Counted from the first letter of the stretch, positions 43,660 to 52,838 are shown. The stretch is DNA of 64,000 nt from DATJLY01 sp035532935 (GCA_035532935.1 DATKQE010000071.1:29478-93477); one strand, 5' to 3'. Numbers and translations are program-made. Notes: a model not told the origin generated them from the letters alone.

Positions 43660-44748
43660 ATGTCCGATCGGCTTCATGTTGCCACGCGCAAAGGCCTGTT
43701 CGAGCTGGCGCGCGACGGCCGTGCCTGGGACGTCGTCGGCGCGCATTTCCTCGGCGATCCGGTCTCGGCCGTGCTGCCGGATGCCGAGGGCGCGGTCTAT
43801 GCCGCGCTCGATCTCGGCCATTTCGGCGCCAAGCTGTGGCGCCGCGACCGCGGCGGCGCGTGGCGCGAGCTGGCGGCGCCGGCCTTTCCGCCTAAGCCGG
43901 ACGAAGTTCAAGACGATCCCCATCCCTGGTCGCTCGGCAAGATCTGGGTGCTCGAGCCGGGCGGCGTTCCCGGACGGCTGTGGGCGGGCACGATGCCGGG
44001 CGGGCTGTTCCGCTCCGACGACGGCGGCGCGTCCTGGTCGTTGAACGAGGCGCTGTGGCGCCGGCCGGAGCGGCGCCAATGGACCGGCGTCGCGGGCGGC
44101 GAGCAGCCCGGCATCAATTCCGTGCTGATCGACCCGCGCAATCCCGCCGACATCCGCATCGGCGTCTCGACCGCGGGCGTGTGGGCGAGCAGCGATGCAG
44201 GCGCCTCGTGGCGCCTCATCAACCGCGGCCTCTACGCCGAGTACATGCCGCCCGAGCGGCGCGAAGAGCCGATCGCCCAGGACATCCATCGCCTCGCCCG
44301 CTGCGCCGCCCATCCCGACATCGTGTGGTGCCAGCACCACAATGGCGTATTCCGGTCCGAGGATGCGGGCGCCACCTGGCGCGAGGTGACGGCGATCCGC
44401 CCGTCGAAATTCGGCTTTACCGTCGCCGCCCATCCGCGCGACCCGGATACCGCGTGGTTCGTTCCCGCGATCAAGGACGAACGCCGCATCCCGGTCGACG
44501 GCAAGCTCGTGGTCGCGCGCACCAACGATGCCGGGCGAAGCTTCGCCGTGCTGAGCCGCGGCCTGCCGCAGCGCCATGCCTACGACCTGGTATGGCGCCA
44601 CGGGCTCGCGGTGGATGCGAGCGGCGAAACGCTCGCCTTCGGCTCGACCAGCGGCGGCGTATGGGTGTCCGAGGACGGCGGCAATTCCTGGACGATGATC
44701 GAGGCGCGGCTGCCGCCGGTCGCGGCGGTGCGCTTCGCCCCGGCCTGA
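43660..44748 (+). CDS. Asp-box (BNR/YCF48-like) beta-propeller protein
   Basis: A 362-residue propeller. Asp-box motifs recur: SDDGGASW, SSDAGASW, SEDAGATW, TNDAGRSF and SEDGGNSW, about one per blade. There is no signal peptide, so it should be cytoplasmic. Proteins of this type are annotated as glycosyl hydrolase or exo-alpha-sialidase, but the sialidase catalytic triad is not visible and I do not assign that function. I start at MSDRLHV (43660) with GGAGAGG upstream; a GTG at 43645 is possible. Confidence 0.85.
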   Translation: MSDRLHVATRKGLFELARDGRAWDVVGAHFLGDPVSAVLPDAEGAVYAALDLGHFGAKLWRRDRGGAWRELAAPAFPPKPDEVQDDPHPWSLGKIWVLEPGGVPGRLWAGTMPGGLFRSDDGGASWSLNEALWRRPERRQWTGVAGGEQPGINSVLIDPRNPADIRIGVSTAGVWASSDAGASWRLINRGLYAEYMPPERREEPIAQDIHRLARCAAHPDIVWCQHHNGVFRSEDAGATWREVTAIRPSKFGFTVAAHPRDPDTAWFVPAIKDERRIPVDGKLVVARTNDAGRSFAVLSRGLPQRHAYDLVWRHGLAVDASGETLAFGSTSGGVWVSEDGGNSWTMIEARLPPVAAVRFAPA

Positions 44749-44762
44749 AGGAGTAAGCGGCG

Positions 44763-45971
44763 ATGAGCACGGGAGGACTGTCCAAGCAACGGCTCGGCCG
44801 CCTGCACGACGTCATGGCGGGCTATGTCGCGCGCGGCGAGGTGCCGGGCATCGTCGCGCTGGTCTGCCGGCGCGGCGAGGTGCATGTCGATGCGCTCGGC
44901 GCGAAGGCGTTCGGCGGCGGCCCGGTCCGGCGCGATACGATCTTCCGCATCTCGTCGATGACCAAGCCGGTCACCGCCGCGGCGGCCATGATCCTGGTGG
45001 AGGAATGCAAGCTGCGGCTCGACGATCCGGTGGACGCGCTGCTGCCCGAGTTGGCCGATCGCAAGGTGCTGAAGCGGCTCGACGGGCTGCTCGACGACAC
45101 CGTGCCGGCGAATCGGCCGATCACGCTGCGCGACCTGCTCACTTTCCGCCTGGGCTGGGGCATCGTCATGGCGCCGCCCGACACCTATCCGATCCAGACG
45201 GCGATGAGCGAGCAGCGCCTCGGCCAGGGACCGCCGCGCCCGGCGCTGCCGCCCGCGCCGGATGAATGGATCCGCCGCCTTGGGACGGTGCCGCTGATGC
45301 ACCAGCCGGGCGAGAAGTGGATGTACAACACGGGGTCCGACGTGCTCGGCGTCCTGATCGCACGCGCCGCCGGCCAGAATTTCGACACGTTCCTGCGCGA
45401 ACGGCTGTTCGAGCCGCTCGGCATGAAGGATACGGGCTTCAGCGTCCCGCCGGCCCAGATCGACCGGCTCGCGACCGGCTACTGGACCGATTTCGGAACC
45501 GGCGCGGTCACGCTCTATGACGCGGCCGAGGGTGGCGAATGGAGCCGCCCGCCCGCATTCCCCTCCGGCGGCGCCGGGCTGGTATCGACCGTCGATGACT
45601 ACCTGGCCTTCGGCCGGATGATGCTGAGCCAGGGCCGAAACGGCGCGGCACGCATCCTGTCGCGGCCCTCGGTCGAGCTGATGACCACCGATCATCTGAC
45701 GCCGGCGCAGAAGGCGGTATCGGGCATCGTCCCCGGCTACTTCGACAGCCATGGCTGGGGCTTCGGGCTGTCCATGGTCACACGCCGCGCGGGCCTCGCC
45801 GAGCCGGTCGGACGCTATGGCTGGGACGGCGGCCTGGGCACGTCGTGGTATGTCGATCCCGCCGAGGAGATGATCGGCATCCTGATGACCCAGCGCGCCT
45901 GGACATCGCCCAATCCGCCGGCGGTCTGCCGCGATTTCTGGACCTCGGTCTACCAGGCGATCGACGACTGA
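44763..45971 (+). CDS. Serine hydrolase (class C beta-lactamase/EstB family)
   Basis: A 402-residue penicillin-binding-protein-like hydrolase. The nucleophile motif is SSMTK (S65-x-x-K68), the Tyr motif YNT is in MYNTGSD (near 192), and the C-terminal GWDGGLGTSW segment takes the place of KTG. Without a signal peptide it acts in the cytoplasm, more likely as an esterase or carboxylic ester hydrolase than a beta-lactamase. AAGGAG precedes the ATG. It lies 14 bases downstream of the propeller gene. Confidence 0.9.
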   Translation: MSTGGLSKQRLGRLHDVMAGYVARGEVPGIVALVCRRGEVHVDALGAKAFGGGPVRRDTIFRISSMTKPVTAAAAMILVEECKLRLDDPVDALLPELADRKVLKRLDGLLDDTVPANRPITLRDLLTFRLGWGIVMAPPDTYPIQTAMSEQRLGQGPPRPALPPAPDEWIRRLGTVPLMHQPGEKWMYNTGSDVLGVLIARAAGQNFDTFLRERLFEPLGMKDTGFSVPPAQIDRLATGYWTDFGTGAVTLYDAAEGGEWSRPPAFPSGGAGLVSTVDDYLAFGRMMLSQGRNGAARILSRPSVELMTTDHLTPAQKAVSGIVPGYFDSHGWGFGLSMVTRRAGLAEPVGRYGWDGGLGTSWYVDPAEEMIGILMTQRAWTSPNPPAVCRDFWTSVYQAIDD

Positions 45972-46018
45972 AGCGCCGGAGCAGCACGCTTCGGCGTTGC
46001 CATCGCGAAGGAGGCATC

Positions 46019-46432
46019 ATGCAAGTCCAACCCTATTTGTTCTTCGACGGACGCTGCGAGGAGGCGCTCGCGTTCTACCGCCGCACGCTCGGCGCCGAAG
46101 TGACGATGCTCATGCGCTTCAAGGAGCACCCCGGCGCCGACCAGAGTGGCATGGTCCCGCCCGGCGGCGCGGACAAGGTGATGCACACGAGCTTCCGCGT
46201 CGGCGATACGGAGGTGCTGGCGTCCGACGGCCGCTGCCTCGGGAAGCCGAGCTTCCAGGGCTTTGCGCTCTCGCTCACGGTCAGCGACGATGCCGAGGCC
46301 GAGCGCCTGTTCGCCGCTCTCGGCGACGGCGGCGAGGTCCGGATGCCCATGGCAAAGACCTTCTTTTCCTCGCGCTTCGGCATGGTCGCCGACCGCTTCG
46401 GCGTGGCATGGATGATCTATGTGGCGGCTTGA
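46019..46432 (+). CDS. VOC family protein (PhnB-like)
   Basis: A 137-residue single-domain protein of the PhnB/YjdN group. MQVQPYLFFDGRCEEALAFY, MVPPGGADKVMHTSFRVGD and FGMVADRFGVAWMIYV are the characteristic strands. Members are metal-dependent or metal-free small-molecule binding proteins with no settled function. The ATG at 46019 has GAAGGAGG upstream. Confidence 0.88.
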   Translation: MQVQPYLFFDGRCEEALAFYRRTLGAEVTMLMRFKEHPGADQSGMVPPGGADKVMHTSFRVGDTEVLASDGRCLGKPSFQGFALSLTVSDDAEAERLFAALGDGGEVRMPMAKTFFSSRFGMVADRFGVAWMIYVAA

Positions 46433-46738
46433 GAAGGCGGCGTCACAATCGCGTCGGCCATGGTTGTGCGCCGTGCAGCACGCGGAGGATGGTAGTGCCT
46501 CAGTTTGAATTGTAACCGGCTCACGCCGAGCTTGACGTAGTGGTGGGGTGCCCCATGCTAGGCGCCGATGGCAAAAGTTGGCGACATCAGTAGCTGTAAT
46601 GGCCGCAAAAACTAGGTGGAAAATAAAAAAGCCGCAGATAGAAGTTCGTCAATTCGGCCGGGAGGGCGCGGCGTGCCGGATCTGCGCTAAGCTCGGCCAT
46701 CGCCCGTTCCGCGCGCCAATTCCGGGGAGGATCACGCC
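46433..46738. other. Intergenic region, 306 bases, AT-richer
   Basis: No intact gene. It includes an A-rich run near 46619-46631 and the possible toxin remnant at 46443-46499. The right end carries the GGGGAGGA ribosome site of the MetE-like gene. Confidence 0.5.
46443..46499 (-). pseudogene. Possible ParE/RelE toxin C-terminal remnant
   Basis: The minus strand reads GTTILRVLHGAQPWPTRL then TGA. The ILRVLHG segment is a common last strand of ParE-type toxins. The frame closes immediately upstream, and sequence further upstream (KLGVSRLQF in another frame) is only suggestive. Short enough to be chance. Confidence 0.3.
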
Positions 46739-47908
46739 ATGAACCGCAACACCGATCGCATGCTCACCACCCATGTCGGCAGCCTGCCGCGGCCGGCGCC
46801 GCTGGTGGCGATGATGGTGGCGGAGCAGCAGGGGCGGGCGGTCGATGCGTCGGCTTATGCCGAAGCGGTGCGGCAGGCCGTCAGCGAGGTCGTGGCACGG
46901 CAGCTCGCGCTCGGCATCGACATTGTCGCCGACGGCGAGGAGTCGAAGCCGAGCTTCGTCGCCTATGTCAATCAGCGCCTCGGCGGGTTCGAGCTCGACG
47001 CGCCGGAGCATCAGCGCTCGTCCTTCGCCGGCTCGCGCGAGCATCTGTCCTTTCCCGAATTCTACGCCAGCTTCGGCCAGGGCCGGACGCCGGGATCGCG
47101 GCCGGCGCACATGGTCTGTACCGCGCCCGTCGTCTATCGCGGCCAGGCGCTGGTCGCGGCCGACATTGCCAATCTCAAGGCGGCGCTCGCCCGCACGCCG
47201 GGCACCGCCGCCTTCATGCCCGCCGCCTCGCCCGCGAGCATCGAGGGCTGGAACCGCAATGCCCATTACAAGAGCGACGAGGAATATCTCTTCGCCATCG
47301 CCGAGGCGATGCGCGAGGAATATCGCGCCATCATCGATGCCGGCTTCGATCTGCAGATCGACGATCCGCGCATCGTGTCGCATTACACCACGACGCCCGG
47401 CCTCGGCTTGGCCGAGATGCGGCAATGGGCGGGGCCGCGCATCGCCGCGCTCAACCACGCGCTCCGCGGCATCCCCGAGGAGCGGGTGCGGCACCACACC
47501 TGCTACGGCATCAACATGGGACCGCGCGTCCACGATCTCGAGCTCAAGCACATCATCGAGCCGATCCTCACCATCCGCGCCGGCGCCTATTCCTTCGAGG
47601 CCGCCAATCCGCGCCACGAGCACGAATGGCGGCTGTGGGAGACGGTGAAGCTGCCCGAGGGCAAGTCGCTCATCCCCGGCGTGATCTCGCACACGACGGT
47701 ACTGGTCGAGCATCCCGAGCTGATCGCCGAGCGCCTGGTGCGCTATGCCAGCCTCGTCGGGCGCGAGCGCGTCATCGCCGGCGGCGATTGCGGCTTCGCC
47801 AGCCACCCCAGCGCCGATCCCGAGGTGCATCCGAGCGTGGTCTGGGCCAAGTTCGAAGCGCTTGTCGCCGGCGCGCGGCTGGCGACGAAAGAGCTGTGGG
47901 GGCGCTAA
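46739..47908 (+). CDS. MetE C-terminal-like (cobalamin-independent methionine synthase family) protein
   Basis: A 389-residue paralogue of the protein at 3053. TTHVGSLPRP near 10-19, HHTCYGINMGPRVHD with the His/Cys zinc ligands, GGDCGFASH with the second Cys, and FEAANPRHEHEW are conserved. It lacks the basic C-terminal tail of the other copy. The N-terminal half of true MetE is absent, so it is more likely an alkyl-thiol transferase. Five bases separate its stop from that of a convergent VOC gene. Confidence 0.84.
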   Translation: MNRNTDRMLTTHVGSLPRPAPLVAMMVAEQQGRAVDASAYAEAVRQAVSEVVARQLALGIDIVADGEESKPSFVAYVNQRLGGFELDAPEHQRSSFAGSREHLSFPEFYASFGQGRTPGSRPAHMVCTAPVVYRGQALVAADIANLKAALARTPGTAAFMPAASPASIEGWNRNAHYKSDEEYLFAIAEAMREEYRAIIDAGFDLQIDDPRIVSHYTTTPGLGLAEMRQWAGPRIAALNHALRGIPEERVRHHTCYGINMGPRVHDLELKHIIEPILTIRAGAYSFEAANPRHEHEWRLWETVKLPEGKSLIPGVISHTTVLVEHPELIAERLVRYASLVGRERVIAGGDCGFASHPSADPEVHPSVVWAKFEALVAGARLATKELWGR

Positions 47909-47912
47909 GCCT

Positions 47913-48353
47913 CTACGCCTCCTCGGGCTCGAGGTCGAGCGGGGTGGCGACCTCGTAGGTGCGCCACAGCTCCGGCACCCGGTCGCAATAGACCTCGAGC
48001 GGATTGCCGTCGGGGTCCTCGATATAGATGCTCTTGGTGATGCCGTGATCGGTGGTGCGGACGATCGGCACCTTCATCGCCTTGAGCATGCGATAGGCCT
48101 CGCGCAGATGCGCCTCGTCGCGCAGGCGGAATGCGACGTGGAACAATCCGACCGCCTCGGGTGCGGCCGCGGGCGCGTCCTTGGCGATCTCCATCAGCGC
48201 CACCTCGTGATGGTCGCGCCCGCTCGAGAAGAACAGCATGCCGGGCTGCTTCTTCATCAGCGTGAAGCCCATCACCTCGGTATAGAACCTGTACGAGCGC
48301 TCGAGGTCGCGGACCTTGAGCACGACATGGCCGATGCGGTCGGGTCGGATCAT
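47913..48353 (-). CDS. VOC family dioxygenase-like protein
   Basis: A 146-residue extradiol-type VOC protein. A metal triad is visible: His in IGHVVLKVRD (near 9), His in GLFHVAFRL and Glu in NPLEVYCD. It lacks the N-terminal repeat of large extradiol enzymes, so it is one domain and probably dimeric. Alternatively it could be a glyoxalase or fosfomycin-resistance relative. It lies 11 bases downstream of the gentisate-dioxygenase-like gene, supporting an aromatic ring-related role. Confidence 0.87.
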   Translation of the reverse strand: MIRPDRIGHVVLKVRDLERSYRFYTEVMGFTLMKKQPGMLFFSSGRDHHEVALMEIAKDAPAAAPEAVGLFHVAFRLRDEAHLREAYRMLKAMKVPIVRTTDHGITKSIYIEDPDGNPLEVYCDRVPELWRTYEVATPLDLEPEEA

Positions 48354-48364
48354 CGTCGTTCTCC

Positions 48365-49327
48365 TCACGCGTTCCTTGTCCTGAGCCAGTTGAAGGCGCG
48401 CATCACCGGCTCGTCGGTCATCGAGAACAGCGTCGCGTCGCTGGCGAATTCGTGCTCGAACGGCCGCCACATCGGCACCGCCAGGACATCGCCGCGCGCC
48501 CAGGCGAAGCGCTCGCCGTCGACGGTCGTGGTGCCGCGCCCCTCGATGACGCAGAAGAACTGGTTGCTCGTCGTGCGCCGGGGCGGGGTCCGCGTGCCGC
48601 TGTCGTGGCGCTGCATGTAGAGCGCGGTCGTCACCATCGCCGGACTGCCGAGTTCGATGCGGCGGCCGAAGTGGCCCTCGGGATCGGGTGGCGCCTGGTC
48701 GAGCGCCGCCTGCGTCGCTTCCCAGGTGAAGATATAGGGCGAGCGCGGCGGTGGCGGCGCGCCCGGCTGTAGCCCCGCCATGGTCTCGAGGAACATCGGC
48801 TCGAGCAGGTGGACGAGCGGCGTGTCGAGCCCGTCGAGCCAATAGCACGGGCCGGAAGCGGCCGCGTCGCAGCCATGCCCGTGCCAATGCCAGTCGGGGG
48901 TCAGCAGCACGTCGTTGGGATGCATGTCGAAGCGCTCGCCCTCGACCACGGTATAGGCGCCTTCGCCCTCGAGGATGACGCGGAGCGCGTTGCCGGAATG
49001 GCGGTGCGAGGGCGCGGTCTCGCCCGGCAGGATCATCTGGTAGGCGGCAACGAGCGTCCGCAAGGCGGCATAGCCGTCCTCATCGGCCGGGTTGTAGAGC
49101 AGGAGATTGCGGCGGTGGGCCTGCTCGGTACTGATCAGCCGTCCGGCGGCATCGAGCGCGTCCTTGCCCTCGCGCCAGCTCCAATGCATCGGCCGGAAAT
49201 TCTTGTGCGGCTCGGGATAGAGCGAGGCGCGCGGCTTGTGCCAGCCCGGCATGATGCTGCGCGCGTGCAGCATCGGATAAAGCTCGTCGAGGCTCGCGGC
49301 CTGCGATAGGTCCTTGAGAGCGCGCAT
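48365..49327 (-). CDS. Gentisate 1,2-dioxygenase-like bicupin
   Basis: A 320-residue bicupin. In the first domain PSHRHSGNALRVILEG (H108, H110) and the later His in DWHWHGHG form the Fe(II) site, as in gentisate, salicylate or hydroxynaphthoate 1,2-dioxygenases. The second cupin, TTSNQFFCVIEGRGTTTV, lacks the complete metal set. It should cleave a hydroxyaromatic acid ring with O2. The gene is at the head of a two-gene minus-strand operon with the VOC protein. No maleylpyruvate isomerase or fumarylpyruvate hydrolase is adjacent. Confidence 0.9.
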   Translation of the reverse strand: MRALKDLSQAASLDELYPMLHARSIMPGWHKPRASLYPEPHKNFRPMHWSWREGKDALDAAGRLISTEQAHRRNLLLYNPADEDGYAALRTLVAAYQMILPGETAPSHRHSGNALRVILEGEGAYTVVEGERFDMHPNDVLLTPDWHWHGHGCDAAASGPCYWLDGLDTPLVHLLEPMFLETMAGLQPGAPPPPRSPYIFTWEATQAALDQAPPDPEGHFGRRIELGSPAMVTTALYMQRHDSGTRTPPRRTTSNQFFCVIEGRGTTTVDGERFAWARGDVLAVPMWRPFEHEFASDATLFSMTDEPVMRAFNWLRTRNA

Positions 49328-49413
49328 CGCCTGGTCTCCTGGTTCGGCCGGCGATTATACGCCCGCCTGCCGGCCGGGGAAGCGGCCGCCACTGCGCCGC
49401 GCCGGATCGTGCT

Positions 49414-52146
49414 ATGATGCGCCGATCCATGGACGATCGTTCCGACCGCGATAGCCGCCCCTCGCCCGACGCGCTTCTGCAGCAGGCGACGCAGGAGACT
49501 CGCGGCCGGCTCAAGGTCTTTCTCGGCGCCGCACCGGGGGTCGGCAAGACCTTCGAGATGCTGACCATGGCGCAGGCGAAGAAGCAGGAGGGCGTCGATG
49601 TCGTGGTCGGCATCGTCGAGACCCATGGCCGCCGCGAAACCGAGGCGCTGCTGCAGGGCTTGGAGATCATGCCGCGCCGGCAGGTCGCCTATAAGGGCAC
49701 AGGGCTCGCCGAGATGGACCTCGACGCCATTCTCGAGCGCCGGCCCAAGCTGGTGCTGGTCGACGAACTGGCGCACACCAACGCGCCCGGGAGCCGCCAT
49801 CCCAAGCGCTGCAACGATGTCGAGGAACTGCTCGATGCCGGCATCGATGTCTACACCACGCTCAACATCCAGCATCTCGAGAGCCTGAACGACGTCGTCG
49901 CCCGCATCACCCGCATCCGCGTCCGCGAGACCGTGCCCGATTCGATCATCGATCGCGCCGACGAGGTCGAGGTCGTGGACCTCACGCCCGAGGACCTGGT
50001 CCAGCGTCTCCGCGAAGGCAAGGTCTATGTCCCGCACCAGGCCGAGCGCGCGATCCGCCATTACTTCCAGCCCGGCAATCTGACCGCGCTGCGCGAACTG
50101 GCACTCCGGCGCACGGCCGAGCGTGTCGACGAGCAGATGGTCACCTATATGCGCGCCCACGCCATTCCCGGGCCGTGGGCGGCCGGCGAGCGGCTGCTGG
50201 TCTGCGTCAACGAGGACCCCAGTGCTGGCGCGGTGATCCGCTATGCGAGGCGTCTCGCCGACCGCCTGCGGGCGCCGTGGACGGCAATTCATGTCGAGAC
50301 CTCGGCCACCCACCGCCTCGACGAGGCCGAACGCGACCGCATCGCCGACGGGCTGCGGCTCGCGCAGCGGCTCGGCGGCGAGGCCGTCACCTATCCCGCG
50401 AGCGATGTCGCCGGCGGCATCGTCCAATACGCGCAGGAGAACAACTTCACCCATATCCTCATCGCCAAGTCGCGGCGGCCGCGCTGGTCCGAGCTGCTGC
50501 GCGGCTCGGTCACGCACCAGCTGATCCGCCGCGCCGGCGACATCAGCGTGCACGTCATCGCCGAGCAGCGCGAGGGCGCCGTGCCTGCCCGTCCGCCCGG
50601 CGACCGGGTGGCGACTGCGCCCCAGGTCGATCAGCGCAATGCCAAGACCTATGGCGGCAGCGCGGCGATGGTGGCGGTGGCGCTCGGCATCGGGCTCGTG
50701 CTGGAGCGCTCGCTGTCGATCGCGAACGTGTCCCTGGTGTTCCTCACGGCGGTGCTGGGAAGCGCCATCGCCTATGGGCTGTTGCCGTCGCTCTTCGCCT
50801 GCGTCCTCAGCGTATTGGCCTATAATTTCTTCTTCCTGCCGCCGCTTTATACCTTCACCATCGCCGATCCCGAAAACGTCGTTGCGTTGTTCTTCTTCCT
50901 CGTCGTCGCGCTGATCGCGAGCCAGCTTGCCGCGCGCGTGCGCAGCCAGGCCGTGACGGCGCGCCAGCGCGCGAAGACGACCGAGGATCTCTATCGCTTC
51001 AGCCGCAAGCTCGGCGCGGCGGTGACGCTCGACGATCTGCTGTGGGCGACGTCGTACCAGATCGCGCTCATGCTCAAGGTGCGCGTCGTGCTGTTGCTGC
51101 CCGAGGGCGAGACGCTCGCGGTGCGGGCAGGCTATCCGCCCGAGGACACGCTCGACGAGGCCGATCTCGCCGCCGCGAAATGGTGCTGGCAGAACAACCT
51201 TGCCACCGGCCGCGGCGCCGACACGCTGCCGGGCGCCAAGCGTCTCTTCCTGCCGATGCGCACCGGCCGCGGCGCCGTCGGCGTGGTCGGGCTCGACAGC
51301 GACCGCCCGGGCCCGCTGCTCGCGCCCGACCAGCGCCGCCTGTTCGATGCGCTGGCGGATCAGGCGGCGCTCGCCATCGAACGCGTCCATCTCGCGCAGG
51401 ATGTCGAGCGCGCCCGGCTTGCGGCCGAGACCGAGCGGCTGCGCGCGGCGCTCCTCACCTCGATCTCGCACGATCTGCGCACGCCGCTCGCCTCGATTCT
51501 CGGCTCCGCCACCAGCCTCGGCGCCTATGCCGACGCGCTCGACGCGGCGGCGCGGGCGGAACTCGTTCATACCATCCAGGACGAGGCCGAGCGGCTCAAC
51601 CGTTTCATCGGCAATCTGCTCGACATGACCCGGCTCGAATCGGGCGCGATCGAGCCGCAGAGCGACCTTGTCGATCTCGCCGAGATCGTCGGCAGCGCGC
51701 TCGAGCGCGCCAAGAAGGTGCTCGCCGCGCATCGCGTGACGGTCGATCTCGCCGCCGATCTGCCGATGCTCCGGCTCGATCCGGTGCTGCTCGAGCAGGT
51801 GCTGTTCAACCTGCTCGACAATGCCGCCAAATACACGCCCCCGGGAAGCGCCATCCGGATCGAGGCGCGGCGCGCCGACGGCACCGTCGCGCTCGCGGTG
51901 CTGGACGAGGGCCAGGGCATTCCCGAGGCGGATCTCGAGCGCATCTTCGACAAGTTCTACCGCGTCCAGGCCGGCGATCGTAAACGCGCGGGAACCGGGC
52001 TCGGGCTCGCCATCTGCCGCGGCTTCGCCGAGGCGATGGGCGGCACCATCCGCGCCGGCAACCGCGCCGATCGTGCCGGTGCGGTGTTCACCGTCGCGCT
52101 GCCCGTTCTCTCCGAGCCGGCGGTGCAGCCCGCCGCGACGGCGTGA
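49414..52146 (+). CDS. kdpD: Sensor histidine kinase KdpD
   Basis: A 910-residue turgor/K+ sensor kinase. The cytoplasmic N-terminal KdpD domain has a Walker A (GAAPGVGKT, 38-46) and LVDELAHTNAPGSRH, followed by a UspA-like domain. Four closely packed membrane helices are at about 415-505 (DUF4118), then a GAF-like stretch, H-box SHDLRTP with His686, and the ATPase domain (FNLLDNAAKY, GTGLGLAIC). The start could be the ATG at 49414 or at 49429. It is followed by kdpE with four-base overlap, but kdpFABC is absent from the window. Confidence 0.95.
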   Translation: MMRRSMDDRSDRDSRPSPDALLQQATQETRGRLKVFLGAAPGVGKTFEMLTMAQAKKQEGVDVVVGIVETHGRRETEALLQGLEIMPRRQVAYKGTGLAEMDLDAILERRPKLVLVDELAHTNAPGSRHPKRCNDVEELLDAGIDVYTTLNIQHLESLNDVVARITRIRVRETVPDSIIDRADEVEVVDLTPEDLVQRLREGKVYVPHQAERAIRHYFQPGNLTALRELALRRTAERVDEQMVTYMRAHAIPGPWAAGERLLVCVNEDPSAGAVIRYARRLADRLRAPWTAIHVETSATHRLDEAERDRIADGLRLAQRLGGEAVTYPASDVAGGIVQYAQENNFTHILIAKSRRPRWSELLRGSVTHQLIRRAGDISVHVIAEQREGAVPARPPGDRVATAPQVDQRNAKTYGGSAAMVAVALGIGLVLERSLSIANVSLVFLTAVLGSAIAYGLLPSLFACVLSVLAYNFFFLPPLYTFTIADPENVVALFFFLVVALIASQLAARVRSQAVTARQRAKTTEDLYRFSRKLGAAVTLDDLLWATSYQIALMLKVRVVLLLPEGETLAVRAGYPPEDTLDEADLAAAKWCWQNNLATGRGADTLPGAKRLFLPMRTGRGAVGVVGLDSDRPGPLLAPDQRRLFDALADQAALAIERVHLAQDVERARLAAETERLRAALLTSISHDLRTPLASILGSATSLGAYADALDAAARAELVHTIQDEAERLNRFIGNLLDMTRLESGAIEPQSDLVDLAEIVGSALERAKKVLAAHRVTVDLAADLPMLRLDPVLLEQVLFNLLDNAAKYTPPGSAIRIEARRADGTVALAVLDEGQGIPEADLERIFDKFYRVQAGDRKRAGTGLGLAICRGFAEAMGGTIRAGNRADRAGAVFTVALPVLSEPAVQPAATA

Positions 52147-52838
52147 CAGTGACGCCCGCCGCTGCGGTCCTGATCGTCGATGACGAGCCGGCGATCCGGC
52201 GGTTCCTGCGCACCAGCCTCGAGGCGCAGGGCTATCGCACCCTCGAGGCCGCGGACGGCGCAGCCGCGCTCGAGACGCTGCGCCGCAATGCCGTCGACGT
52301 CGTGGTGCTCGATCTCGGTCTTCCCGGCATCGACGGGTTCGAGGTGATCGGTCGTTTGCGCGGCGCCGGCTCGGGCGTGCCGATCGTCGTGCTGTCGAGC
52401 CGCGGCGACGAGCGCGGCAAGGTCGAGGCGCTCGATCTCGGCGCCGACGATTACGTGACCAAGCCGTTCGGGATCGAGGAATTGCTGGCGCGGTTGCGGG
52501 CGGCGCTGCGCCACCGCTTGCAGGAACAGGGCGAGCGGCCGCTGTTCCGCAGCGGCGACCTCGCCGTCGATCTCGTCCGCCGCGTCGTCACGGCGCACGG
52601 CCAGGAGATCAAGCTCACGCCGCGCGAATACGATCTGCTGCGGCTCCTGGTCGCGCATGCCGGCAAGGTTCTCACCCACCGCTTCATCCTGCGCGAAGTG
52701 TGGGGCGGCGATACCGACGTGCAGTATCTCCGCATCTATATCCGCGCGCTGCGCCAGAAGATCGAGGCCGATCCCGAACGGCCGCAGCACATCCTCACCG
52801 AGACCGGCGTGGGCTATCGCCTGCGCGCGGCGGATTGA
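52143..52838 (+). CDS. kdpE: Response regulator KdpE
   Basis: A 231-residue OmpR/PhoB-family regulator. The receiver has acidic residues at 13-15, phosphoacceptor D57 in VLDLGLPG, and VTKPFG with the conserved Lys. The C-terminal winged helix includes LTPREYDLLRLL and the wing TGVGYRL. GTG start within the kdpD stop. Its last 44 bases overlap the end of the diacylglycerol-kinase-like gene on the other strand. Confidence 0.95.
   Translation: MTVTPAAAVLIVDDEPAIRRFLRTSLEAQGYRTLEAADGAAALETLRRNAVDVVVLDLGLPGIDGFEVIGRLRGAGSGVPIVVLSSRGDERGKVEALDLGADDYVTKPFGIEELLARLRAALRHRLQEQGERPLFRSGDLAVDLVRRVVTAHGQEIKLTPREYDLLRLLVAHAGKVLTHRFILREVWGGDTDVQYLRIYIRALRQKIEADPERPQHILTETGVGYRLRAAD

Noticed and set aside
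43660..44748. Sialidase function for the propeller protein
   Set aside because: Only Asp-box repeats are seen; the catalytic Arg triad and nucleophile Tyr of sialidases are not recognisable and there is no signal peptide.
49135..51732. Long minus-strand open frame antisense to kdpD
   Set aside because: Same composition artefact; kdpD on the plus strand has all expected domains.
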